Below are positions 1 through 7,021 of a stretch of DNA of 18,273 bases, piece after piece. The notes beneath the pieces were generated by a model. It was not told where the DNA came from and ran no database searches. It worked only from the letters and a program-made list of their open reading frames with translations. Origin of the DNA: Saprospiraceae bacterium. Its GTDB lineage: Bacteria > Bacteroidota > Bacteroidia > Chitinophagales > Saprospiraceae. Within the stretch, counting starts at the first letter, position 1. Each line of letters starts with the position of its first letter. Location of the stretch: assembly GCA_016714765.1 (NCBI GenBank), contig JADKCF010000003.1, positions 1-18,273 of the forward strand. Reading direction: 5' to 3'. The position numbers and the translations under genes were made by a program.

Positions 1-1
1 A

Positions 2-322
2 GCGGACAAACTGCAACTTTCCACTTTCAAAACAAAGGATTTTGCAATTTACAAAAAGCTCAAAATATATGTTAATCTTGACTCCCTAACTAATGAAATA
101 GAAATTACATGGGATAAGGTACCTGGTGAGGAAGGATATACATGTAAGAATAAAGGATGTATTGACGTAACTTCTCTTTTTATTATCATATACTCCATCA
201 ATGAACAATGTTTTTGGTACACTTTGGGTTCAGGATATAATGTGTATTTCGAAATCACTACTTACTGTAAGATAGTAATGAATTTGTGCCAAGCCTCTAT
301 AAAAACCAAGTACTGTATTTAA
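2..322 (+). CDS. C-terminal fragment of an unknown, probably secreted protein with a fibronectin-III-like stretch (5' end outside window)
   Basis: An open frame runs from the window edge to a TAA at 320-322, about 106 codons with no start in view. Around nt 77-150 the translation reads VNLDSLTNEIEITWDKVPGE followed by EGYTC, which resembles the start of a fibronectin type III domain (short strand, then I-x-W-x-x-V-x-G-x-x-G-Y). The rest is Cys- and aromatic-rich and I do not recognise it. The last residues may be an out-of-frame tail, because the frame opening at 303 continues directly into more coding-like sequence. This piece and the next entry could therefore be one gene broken near 300. 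No function can be assigned; an extracellular repeat protein would fit the neighbourhood. Confidence 0.45.
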   Translation, partial: ADKLQLSTFKTKDFAIYKKLKIYVNLDSLTNEIEITWDKVPGEEGYTCKNKGCIDVTSLFIIIYSINEQCFWYTLGSGYNVYFEITTYCKIVMNLCQASIKTKYCI

Positions 323-945
323 AACGAAAAGTCTTTATATGACTCAAAAGTCGGTAGCGCGATCTTCCCATCGTTTGTTACCGGATTGCAGTTTAATCGA
401 TGCCAATGCACCTGTGTTGGTTGCAAGTAATAATGCTGGTGGAAAATTATACAATTGATTTTAATAGCATTCCAAATAATTCGTACCAAACATATTATTT
501 TAGATATACTTGGGGAAGTCCAATTGAGTGATTTCCCAATATTTATAAAGGAAAACAATACAGAGATAAAGTTTATTATAAAACCCAAGACTGTAATGAT
601 TATAAAAAAAATTTTGAAAAACTACCTGGAGATATTTTTAGACAAATTTGCAATTCCTTCTGCAGGTGGCTTAATAGCATTTCCACTTTCCCCGATAAGC
701 GAAATCTAATATTCATCCCAATATTGAATTAAGAGGTAAAGATTTAACTTTAAATATGATACAGAGTAAGGTGTTTGAACCCATCATTACTGGTGAAGTA
801 TTAAAGATGATATCATCTGACACTAAGTTATATGTTATCACTCAGCCTGGTGCAGCAGGTATCTATTTGTTATGTGGGGCCAATCTTATTTAGCCCAAAT
901 AGCGCCACAAAACTTAAGTGGAGAAAGTATGATAGTATTTTTTAA
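323..945 (+). pseudogene. Interrupted coding stretch, unknown function (frameshifts plus in-frame TGA)
   Basis: No single frame spans this stretch, but consecutive frames join into protein-like sequence. Frame from 303 to a TGA at 456 ends LIDANAPVLVASNNAGGKLY. The next frame (457) gives DFNSIPNNSYQTYYFRYTWG, meets an in-frame TGA at 529-531, and continues in the same frame as FPNIYKGKQYRDKVYYKTQD. From 699 a third frame gives SNIHPNIELRGKDLTLNMIQ and later LYVITQPGAAGIYLLCGANL, broken by TAG at 891. A last shift gives SATKLKWRKYDSIF and TAA at 943-945. The order and tone suggest one ancestral CDS, possibly continuing the gene at 2-322. I recognise no family. The in-frame TGA sits where a Trp codon would fit, hinting at a point mutation in addition to indels, although sequencing error is not excluded. 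Confidence 0.45.
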
Positions 946-958
946 ACCTTATAAAATA

Positions 959-1647
959 ATGTTTGAACATCACCATTTAAAATTATCAATGGTCATTGCA
1001 CCATGCTAATATATTCGAGTTGCGAAAAGGAGGTTATAGAAACTGAAAACTTTAGTATAGGTTCTTTAGATTATTTTCCTCAAAAAGGAAACTATTGGAT
1101 ATATGATATTTATGCCTCAGAAAGGCAGTTCGCCATTTGAAAAGACACAATATACTGATAGTACTTATATAGGAAAGATACAATAATATCTGGAAAAAGT
1201 ATCATTCCATATATACTACCTATGGGGAATATGTTGGGAGCCCACCCAATATTCCCCAAAACTTATTACTCTCAGAGATTCTTTAGAATTTCTATTAGCA
1301 CCTTTGGGATATAAATGGTTTACTACTAAAGTGGAAGATGTTAAATACATGAAAAACTTGTATTAGACCAACAAGGTATAAAAATCAATCATTCCATTAT
1401 AATGAAAAAGCTCCTGACATTAATATTAATGGTTTCATTTTTTCAATGTTTGCATGCAGAACACATATATGCTATGTCAAAGTCATCAACAACGGGAAAT
1501 CCAGAATTAACTAATAAAAACTATAGTACTACATGGTATGCCAAAGGAATAGGTCCCGTTAAAAAAGTACTTATTGGCAATATATATAGTAGTTCTGATC
1601 TACCAAATGAAGAGAAGATATTGGTGAGATATTATGTAGCTAAATGA
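959..1647 (+). pseudogene. Small secreted lipoprotein, tandem paralogue 1 (heavily frameshifted)
   Basis: This is a degraded copy of the gene at 2523. It starts at ATG 959 (or in-frame ATG 989) with a hydrophobic leader, and after a shift near 1003 gives a lipobox-like IYSSC with Cys at about 1020. The family core follows: DYFPQKGNYWIYDIYA, then out of frame the segments matching STYIGKDTIISGKKYHS and TTYGEYVGSPPNIP. The C-terminus is in frame 1402 (STTWYAKGIGPVKKVLIG to LVRYYVAK) and ends at TGA 1645-1647. Alignment by eye with copy 3 shows at least seven one-base insertions or deletions. The family looks like the short Bacteroidota lipoproteins with a YFPLKxGNYWxY core. Function is unknown; an outer-membrane or periplasmic lipid-anchored location is inferred from the lipobox. 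It is followed by a hairpin terminator. Confidence 0.6.
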
Positions 1648-1690
1648 AAAAAATTATAAAAAAGATTTTTTAATAATATATCCTTACTAT

Positions 1691-1738
1691 AATATTCGAG
1701 CCGCTCGACTTAAAAATCAGCGGCTTTTTATTTAATTT
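1691..1738 (+). terminator. Rho-independent terminator after lipoprotein copy 1 (part of a repeated intergenic element)
   Basis: The inverted repeat AGCCGCT (1699-1705) / AGCGGCT (1719-1725) encloses a 13-nt loop, CGACTTAAAAATC, and is followed directly by a T-rich tail (TTTTTATTTAATTTTT). Position, stem and tail fit an intrinsic terminator for the gene ending at 1647. The loop is nearly the same as that of the terminator at 6910-6939, which is unusual for unrelated terminators. Confidence 0.75.
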
Positions 1739-1745
1739 TTGATAA

Positions 1746-1776
1746 ATGGGTTAGCAAAGCATGGGATAAACTACAA
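1746..1776 (+). repeat. Copy A of an intergenic motif (ATGGGTTA...AAAGC.TGGATAAA)
   Basis: ATGGGTTAGCAAAGCATGGG followed by ATAAACT resembles the motifs at 3239 and 6960 (ATGGGTTACTTTT, AAAGCTTGGATTAAT), with an internal gap of about seven bases. It lies about 20 nt after the terminator hairpin, the same spacing as copy C, and just before the start region of lipoprotein copy 2. Its role is unknown. It may be part of a promoter or leader, but I see no clear Bacteroidota TAnnTTTG -7 element. Confidence 0.4.
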
Positions 1777-1782
1777 AAAAAA

Positions 1783-2482
1783 ATGTTATGAGACCTTTAT
1801 AAAATTTTCTATTATTTTTTTGTTTTAGTTTTTGTCTAAAGTTGTACTAAGAACGAAGACATTATTGAGCCAAGCCGACTAATTTTACCGATCCATCAGA
1901 ATATTTACCTTTAAAAACAGGTAACTATTGGATCTTTCAAACATATTCCAACAATGGTAGTCAGTCTGGAACTTTAAGACCAACAGAGTACATGGATTCT
2001 ACATATGTAGGAAGTGATACAATTATAAATGGGCTAAAACATACTAAAATTTACAGTATGAGATATGAGCTTTTAAATGGTCAAAAAGTAACATAAGAAC
2101 ATATCTGCTCGCAAGCTTAAGAACTAAAGATTCAAGAATGATCCATGGGGAAGGGGGAACCTATTTTTCCACTGATACCATAATAAAAGCGCATTATGCT
2201 ACCGAAGCAGTAAATAATAAAACCGTATATACTATTACTGGCAAAGCAAAATATATTCCAAATGTAAATCTGCCAATTGGTATTAAAGATGCACTCAAGT
2301 GGGAAGTGGTACATTTTACGGACAAAAGCATCTCTACATCAGGAAATGACGAGTTTAAGGAAGATAGTTCTATCTATTTTGTAAAAGGTATTGGTTTTGC
2401 TACGATAGTCATCAATGGAGACTTGTATCCATCTAATAATATAAGGTTTGAAAAGCAATTAATTCGATATTCAGTAAATTAG
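1783..2482 (+). pseudogene. Small secreted lipoprotein, tandem paralogue 2 (frameshifted at the 5' half)
   Basis: The frame from ATG 1783 gives a strongly hydrophobic leader (KIFYYFFVLVFV) and then SCTKNEDIIEP, a lipobox-type Cys at 1843. It is interrupted by TGA at 1789 and TAA at 1837; ATG 1788 is an alternative start if an indel lies there. After a shift near 1875 the family core appears (PSEYLPLKTGNYWIFQTYSN, then YMDSTYVGSDTIINGLKHTK) and runs to TAA 2094. Another one-base shift leads into the longest intact part, TYLLASLRTKDSRMIHGEGG to the end, with the conserved tail KGIGFATIVINGDLYPSNN and LIRYSVN and stop TAG at 2480-2482. It is the most diverged of the three copies, so the array is not a single recent event. 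Function is unknown; a lipid-anchored envelope protein is inferred. Confidence 0.6.
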
Positions 2483-2522
2483 ATACAGCTTCCTAATTAA
2501 TTAATAATAAACATTTAAAAAC

Positions 2523-3213
2523 ATGCAATCAAATCTTTTAAATTTCACTTTAGCAATATGTTCCTTTCTTTTGTTTTCGAGTTGCGCAAAGGAAGGTATA
2601 GAAACAACGGACTCCAGTATCGGCCCAAAAGACTACTTTCCCCTTAAAGAAGGAAACTATTGGATATATGATATTTATGCTCAGAAAGGCAGTTTGGCAT
2701 TTGAAAAGACACAATATTCTGATAGTACTTATATAGGTAAAGACACAATAATATCTGGAAAGAAGTATCATTCCATACATACTACTTATGGGGAATATGT
2801 TGGGAGTCCACCCAATATTCCCAAAACTTATTACCTCAGAGATTCTTCTAGAATTTCTATTAGCACATTTGGGGTATAAATGGTTTTCTACTAAAATGGA
2901 AGATTTTAAAATACATGAAAAACTTGTATTAGACCAACAAGGTATAAAAATCAATCATTCCATCACTATGAAAAATGCTCCTGACATTGACGTTAATGGT
3001 ACATTATTCCCATGTTTGCATGCAGATCATTTATATACGATGTCAAGACTTTATCAAAAGTAAATTCTGAAATTAATTATTATAATTATGGTTCTACTTG
3101 GTACGCCAGAGTGAGTTGGTCCAGTTAAAAAGTGCTTATCGGTTATACAATTAATAGTGCAAATTCACCTAGAGAAGAAGAAACGATTGGTGAGATATTT
3201 CGTGAAGAAATGA
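2523..3213 (+). pseudogene. Small secreted lipoprotein, tandem paralogue 3 (best preserved, still frameshifted)
   Basis: ATG 2523 opens a clean signal peptide, MQSNLLNFTLAICSFLLFSS, followed by lipobox Cys and AKEGIETTD. The core is DYFPLKEGNYWIYDIYAQKG, then DSTYIGKDTIISGKKYHS and PKTYYLRDSSRISIST. The frame stops at TAA 2877-2879. The family sequence resumes one frame over (KWFSTKMEDFKIHEKLVLDQ, then HSITMKNAPDIDVNGTLF), loses an A near 3045, and continues as KTLSKVNSEINYYNYGSTWY. Further small shifts precede the conserved end LVRYFVKK and TGA at 3211-3213. Intact length would be about 230 aa, as for copies 1 and 2. If the breaks are real, a roughly 118-aa truncated lipoprotein could still be made. 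There is no terminator before the DUF1800 gene 85 nt downstream. Confidence 0.6.
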
Positions 3214-3238
3214 TGTAAAATAAAATAATTTAATATCC

Positions 3239-3269
3239 ATGGGTTACTTTTAGTAAAGCTTGGATTAAT
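3239..3269 (+). repeat. Copy B of the intergenic motif, upstream of the DUF1800 gene
   Basis: ATGGGTTACTTTTAGTAAAG followed by CTTGGATTAAT lies 59 nt before the chosen ATG of the DUF1800 gene. This is nearly the same distance as copy C (62 nt) before the giant surface protein gene. Unlike copies A and C it has no terminator hairpin in front of it. This argues that the motif is a separate element, possibly promoter or leader sequence, rather than only terminator flank. Confidence 0.4.
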
Positions 3270-3297
3270 GGGTGTAAATCTTTTAAAATTTTTAAAT

Positions 3298-5106
3298 ATG
3301 AAAAATGTAATTTTGTTTTTTTCGTTATTTTTTATTGTAAATGTAGGCATATCTCAAAACAGCCTAGACAAATATAATGGCCCATTTGGAGAATACCAAT
3401 TGAAACACTTGTTAAGGCGGACTCTTTTTGGGGCTACGATGGACGATATGAAGCATTTCGAAGGCAAGTCCATGGATGCCGTGGTGGATGAATTGTTAAA
3501 TACAGATCCTTCTGCACCACCACCACCCTGGTCTTTTCAATTTGACTACGGAGATTCTGAATCATTCAAAACGGGCAAAACTTGGGTTGGGACAAAAGGT
3601 GAAAGGTCTTGGACAGAAACCATCATGCAATTTAATGTGTCCTACTGGTGGCATAACTTAATGATGAAGCAGGATAGAAATATCAGGGAGAAGATGGTCC
3701 TTTTTTATGAAAATCACATTCCATCCAACAATGGTAAAAACAATATAGGTCAAGGTTTATTTTATTACAATCGTATCAAATTACTAAGAGAACATGCCAC
3801 AGGCAATTATAAGGACTTGATGAAAAAAGTGACTTTAGAGCCTTCCATGATGTATTATTTGGATATGAACTTTAGTTTTGTTTACAAATATTATTCTTAT
3901 TTCGTTCCTCCAGTCAAAAAGAAAGAACCACTCTTTGCCAATGAAAACTACGCTCGAGAGCTTCAGGAATTATACACAGTAGGCAAAGGAAGGGAGAATA
4001 ATGAAGTACTTTTTACTGAAGACGATGTAAAAGCTGCAGCAAGAGTACTCAGCGGTTGGTGTGTATGCAATAATAATGTAGATGTACATATCAAAAAACA
4101 CCTATGTAAAGATACTGTTTCATATACATCTTCTTTTACTCCAGAAATGCATGATGCCAATGATAAACAGTTTTCTGGTTTATATGGCAATCATATCATC
4201 AAAGCTAAACCAGGCCCAAATGGTGGGTTAGAAGAAATTGATGAATTATTTGATATGTTGTTGGGCCGTGAAGAGTCTGCTAGAAATCTTGTGCGAAAGC
4301 TATATAGATTTTTTGTATATGCATATATAACAGAAAAGACTGAAAATGAAGTCATAAAGCCTTTGGCAATATTATTACTCCAAGGTGGAAATGGTTACAA
4401 GCCATATGATGTTAAGCCTGTTTTGAAGGCACTCTTCACAAGTACACACTTCTATGATACTGAACAAATTGGCTGCATGATCAAAAACCCATATGATTTA
4501 ATATTAGGTATGTCACGTATGATGGGAGTGAAAATTTATGAAGACACCGATTTCGTCAATACTTATAATAGTGTAAGCTTGCCAGCTATGCGCTCACATC
4601 AGCAAGCTCAATTTATAAGAAGTCTTTGTTTTCAATCAGGAATGGTTGTTTCCAATGTGCCAGATGTAGCAGGATACCCAGCTTATTATCAAGGACCTGA
4701 TTATCATAGGCTTTGGATCAATGCAGATTATCTAAGAGCTAGGAAACAATCTATACATTATTATTCAGAAAAACATGGAACATTTATTGGTTTTCTTACT
4801 ATGAGTGAATTTTTAACAGATTTTACTATCAATCAAGACCCTATAGTAATAAAATTTGCTGAAAAACTCGAAACCCCTTCAAACATTGAAGAATTCATTG
4901 ATCAAAACATACAATATTTCTTAGTTAAAGACTTAAATCAACAAGAAAAAGATAAATTGAGTTTGATTTTAAATTCAAGAAATGAAGCATGGCTAACTAC
5001 TTGGAACAACTATAAAGCAAATAAAAACAATTATGGGACCTTATACCACAAGTTAAGGGAGTTTTATGATGCACTATTTAGTTATGCCGAATTTCAATTA
5101 ATGTAA
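3298..5106 (+). CDS. DUF1800 family exported protein
   Basis: Intact gene of 602 aa. I start it at ATG 3298 rather than the in-frame ATG 3268, because MKNVILFFSLFFIVNVGISQ is a complete Sec signal peptide and the upstream codons belong to a repeated intergenic motif. DUF1800 features in order: YQLKHLLRRTLFGAT (about residue 32), REKMVLFYENHIPSNN (about 133), LLREHATGNYKDLMKKVT (about 162), and the diagnostic NENYARELQELYTVGKG with FTEDDVKAAARVLSGW (about 216-260). The length fits the family. DUF1800 proteins are usually encoded next to DUF1501 proteins, as here (20 nt gap), so the two probably act together in the envelope or at the surface. The biochemical role is not established. No T9SS sorting domain is visible at the C-terminus (ends SYAEFQLM). 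No frameshift is seen. Confidence 0.88.
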   Translation: MKNVILFFSLFFIVNVGISQNSLDKYNGPFGEYQLKHLLRRTLFGATMDDMKHFEGKSMDAVVDELLNTDPSAPPPPWSFQFDYGDSESFKTGKTWVGTKGERSWTETIMQFNVSYWWHNLMMKQDRNIREKMVLFYENHIPSNNGKNNIGQGLFYYNRIKLLREHATGNYKDLMKKVTLEPSMMYYLDMNFSFVYKYYSYFVPPVKKKEPLFANENYARELQELYTVGKGRENNEVLFTEDDVKAAARVLSGWCVCNNNVDVHIKKHLCKDTVSYTSSFTPEMHDANDKQFSGLYGNHIIKAKPGPNGGLEEIDELFDMLLGREESARNLVRKLYRFFVYAYITEKTENEVIKPLAILLLQGGNGYKPYDVKPVLKALFTSTHFYDTEQIGCMIKNPYDLILGMSRMMGVKIYEDTDFVNTYNSVSLPAMRSHQQAQFIRSLCFQSGMVVSNVPDVAGYPAYYQGPDYHRLWINADYLRARKQSIHYYSEKHGTFIGFLTMSEFLTDFTINQDPIVIKFAEKLETPSNIEEFIDQNIQYFLVKDLNQQEKDKLSLILNSRNEAWLTTWNNYKANKNNYGTLYHKLREFYDALFSYAEFQLM

Positions 5107-5126
5107 AAATAATAAAAAATAATACC

Positions 5127-6793
5127 ATGGAACGACGAAATTTTTTAAAAAATATCTTGCCTTTAGCAGCCATTCCTCTTATTTCTGACCGATTGTTTGC
5201 TAATGTACTTCATCCTGCATCCTTAAGACCTGAAACTATCGAGATGCTAGCAGGAGATATAGATAGAGTCTTGGTTTTGGTCAGAATGGATGGTGGTAAT
5301 GACGGTCTCAATACATTAATACCATTGGATCAATATGCTGCTTTAATAGACCCCAAAGTCAGAAAAGATCTCATGTCAATAGAGAATCAGATATTAAAGC
5401 TAAAAAATACAACTACCTTGGGCATGCACCCTTCTATGTCAGCCATGAGAAGTATGTATGATGATGATCAATTGTCTATCATTCAAGGTGTGGGCAATAC
5501 AGCCAATGTTTTTTCTCATTTTCACGGGATAGATCAGTGGGAAACTGCTTCAGATAGCACACAGACTTATTACTCTAGTTGGATCGGTAGGTACATTGAG
5601 AAAACGTATCGTCTCGCTTCCACACATTATCCCAATACTTGTATGCCAGATCCTTTTGTGATCGAAGTGGGACAAAACACATTGCTCGGCAGAGGCACCG
5701 GTTCATTATATAGCCAAACCTTAAACCCGGAATTTAATGGTAACATTACGGAACTACTGGATTTCTATGGTGACGGTGATCTAAGTAACAACATGAAGGA
5801 AGAACTTAAATTCCTTAGACAACAACAAAGTTTTACTAATGATTATGGTAAAAAGATCATAAAAGCATGGAATGATGGAAACAACAGTAGTGTGGTTTAT
5901 CCACCAAGTTCAATTTCCAATAATCATCCCAATGTAAAACCCACAACCCTTGCCCAACAATTAAAAATAGTAGCCAGATTACTAAAAGGTGGCCTGAAGA
6001 CTCGAATTTTTGTGGTTTCTATAGGCAATTTTGATACCCATGTTTCACAAGTTACAAGCAATTGGCATTCGTTGTTGTTAAAAGATTTGAGTGAAGCTAT
6101 TGGTGCTTTCCAAAAAGATATCAATCAACTTGGTCTTGCAGATAGAGTCCTTGGGATGACGTACTCTGAGTTTGGAAGAAGAGTGGTTCAAAATGGTTTT
6201 GGTGGAACCGAACACGGTTGGCTGCACCTATGTTTGTGTTTGGCAGTATGGTCAAAGGTGGTATCATCGGTAATAATTTCAAGATAGATGATGTCAATCT
6301 GATTAATGATAAAACGAATGTCCCTTTACAATATGACTACCGACAAGTCTATAAATCGGTGATGCAAAATTGGTTTGGTGCCTGTGAGAATGATGCCAAT
6401 GACATCATCAAAACCAATGTACAGGCGGTAACAGGAATATTCAGAAATGGAGTTGTAATAGAGCCTTGTCTTATGGGTCCATTAGTAGATCCTGATTCTG
6501 TAGCATGTAAAGGTACTGTATCGGTGGTAGATATAACTGGAGACGACCACCATTTATATGCAAAAATATTTCCAAACCCAAGTAATGGTGCTTTTTCGAT
6601 AATACCGATGGTAGGTTTTGATTCTAATTTTCCGATTTTCATCAATATTATGGATGTCAGAGGGCACATAATAATGTCAGAAGAGACAAGGGTCACGCAA
6701 GGTGCAGCGATAGAAATAAATAGGAAATTTCAACCTGGCATGTATATCATTCGTCTACAAAATAAAAAGTATGCTATCAACCAAAAGTTGTGA
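5127..6793 (+). CDS. DUF1501 family protein with twin-arginine-type signal and T9SS type A sorting domain (one-base frameshift at about 6220)
   Basis: About 555 aa once the frame is repaired. The N-terminus MERRNFLKNILPLAAIPLIS carries RRNFLK, matching the twin-arginine consensus, as is common in DUF1501 proteins. DUF1501 hallmarks include VLVRMDGGNDGLNTLIP (about residue 51), LGMHPSMSAMRSMYDDDQLS (about 97), FSHFHGIDQWETAS, FDTHVSQVTSNWHSLL, and EFGRRVVQNGFGGTEHGW. At this last motif the frame breaks: GGTTGGCTGCACC appears to lack one G of a G run, and the protein resumes as AAPMFVFGSMVKGG to the TGA at 6791-6793. The last 80 or so residues (YAKIFPNPSNGAFSII, NIMDVRGHIIMSEE, GMYIIRLQNKKYAINQKL) are a T9SS type A C-terminal sorting domain, implying surface delivery. 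The fold belongs to the phosphatase/sulfatase-like group by family knowledge; the substrate is unknown. It is probably co-transcribed with the DUF1800 gene and ends before a hairpin terminator. Confidence 0.85.
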
Positions 6794-6902
6794 TTCATGA
6801 ATAACCCAATAGATGCTAATCACCTGTCTTTGTGAAAAATTTTTAGCAAAATTAAAATTGTTAAATTTTAAACAAATAGTTTCTAAATATAAATCTTCGC
6901 AT

Positions 6903-6954
6903 AACATTCAAGCCGCTGGACTTAAAAAATCAGCGGCTTTATTTATTTTATTTG
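6903..6954 (+). terminator. Rho-independent terminator after the DUF1501 gene (same element as at 1691)
   Basis: AAGCCGCTG (6910-6918) pairs with CAGCGGCTT (6931-6939) around a 12-nt loop, GACTTAAAAAAT, followed by a T-rich tail. It closes the DUF1800-DUF1501 unit. Stem and loop are almost identical to the terminator at 1699-1725. Between the DUF1501 stop and this hairpin (6794-6902) I see only AT-rich sequence and no ORF. Confidence 0.75.
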
Positions 6955-6959
6955 CTGCT

Positions 6960-6992
6960 ATTGGGTTACTTTTGGGATATCGGGATCAATAG
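6960..6992 (+). repeat. Copy C of the intergenic motif, upstream of the giant surface protein gene
   Basis: ATTGGGTTACTTTTGGGATA followed by TCGGGATCAATAG matches copies A and B and begins 20 nt after the end of the hairpin stem, as in copy A. The ATG of the giant gene is about 60 nt downstream, after an A/T-rich leader (ATTAAATATTTAAAATTATAAAA) without a Shine-Dalgarno, which is normal for Bacteroidota. Confidence 0.4.
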
Positions 6993-7021
6993 GTATTAAT
7001 TAAATATTTAAAATTATAAAA

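Larger units (their letters stand above)
959..3213 (+). repeat. Tandem array of three paralogous lipoprotein genes
   Basis: Copies at 959-1647, 1783-2482 and 2523-3213 share order and motifs: lipobox leader, YFPLKxGNYW, DSTYxGxDTIIxGxK, a G-x-x-FST stretch, and a closing KGIG...LIRY/LVRY tail. Copies 1 and 3 are similar even at the DNA level; for example both contain ATATGTTGGGAG followed by CCCACCCAATATTCCC, allowing for one substitution. Copy 2, between them, is much more diverged. Copies 1 and 3 are therefore either the more recent duplicates or kept alike by gene conversion. Confidence 0.65.

Noticed and set aside
1402..1647. Small ORF beginning with an apparently perfect signal peptide (MKKLLTLILMVSFFQCLHAE)
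   Set aside because: Alignment with copy 3 shows that this stretch is the out-of-frame reading of MKNAPDI-NVNG caused by a missing T and a later insertion. Only the part after LHAEH is in the family frame, so the signal peptide is an accident and this is the 3' part of lipoprotein copy 1.
500..1800. Recoding of TGA as tryptophan, suggested by in-frame TGA codons at 529 and 1789
   Set aside because: TGA ends other genes here (for example the DUF1501 gene at 6791-6793), and tryptophan is encoded by TGG throughout, so decay or error explains these better.
2550..2954. 134-codon open frame on the minus strand
   Set aside because: It lies antisense to the well-supported lipoprotein copy 3 and has no recognisable domain or start context.
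6349..6696. 115-codon open frame on the minus strand
   Set aside because: It is antisense to the C-terminal part of the DUF1501 gene, which carries a clear T9SS sorting domain.
6940..7021. Bacteroidota-type promoter (TTTG / TAnnTTTG) before the giant gene
   Set aside because: I find only one-mismatch variants in very AT-rich DNA, not distinguishable from chance.
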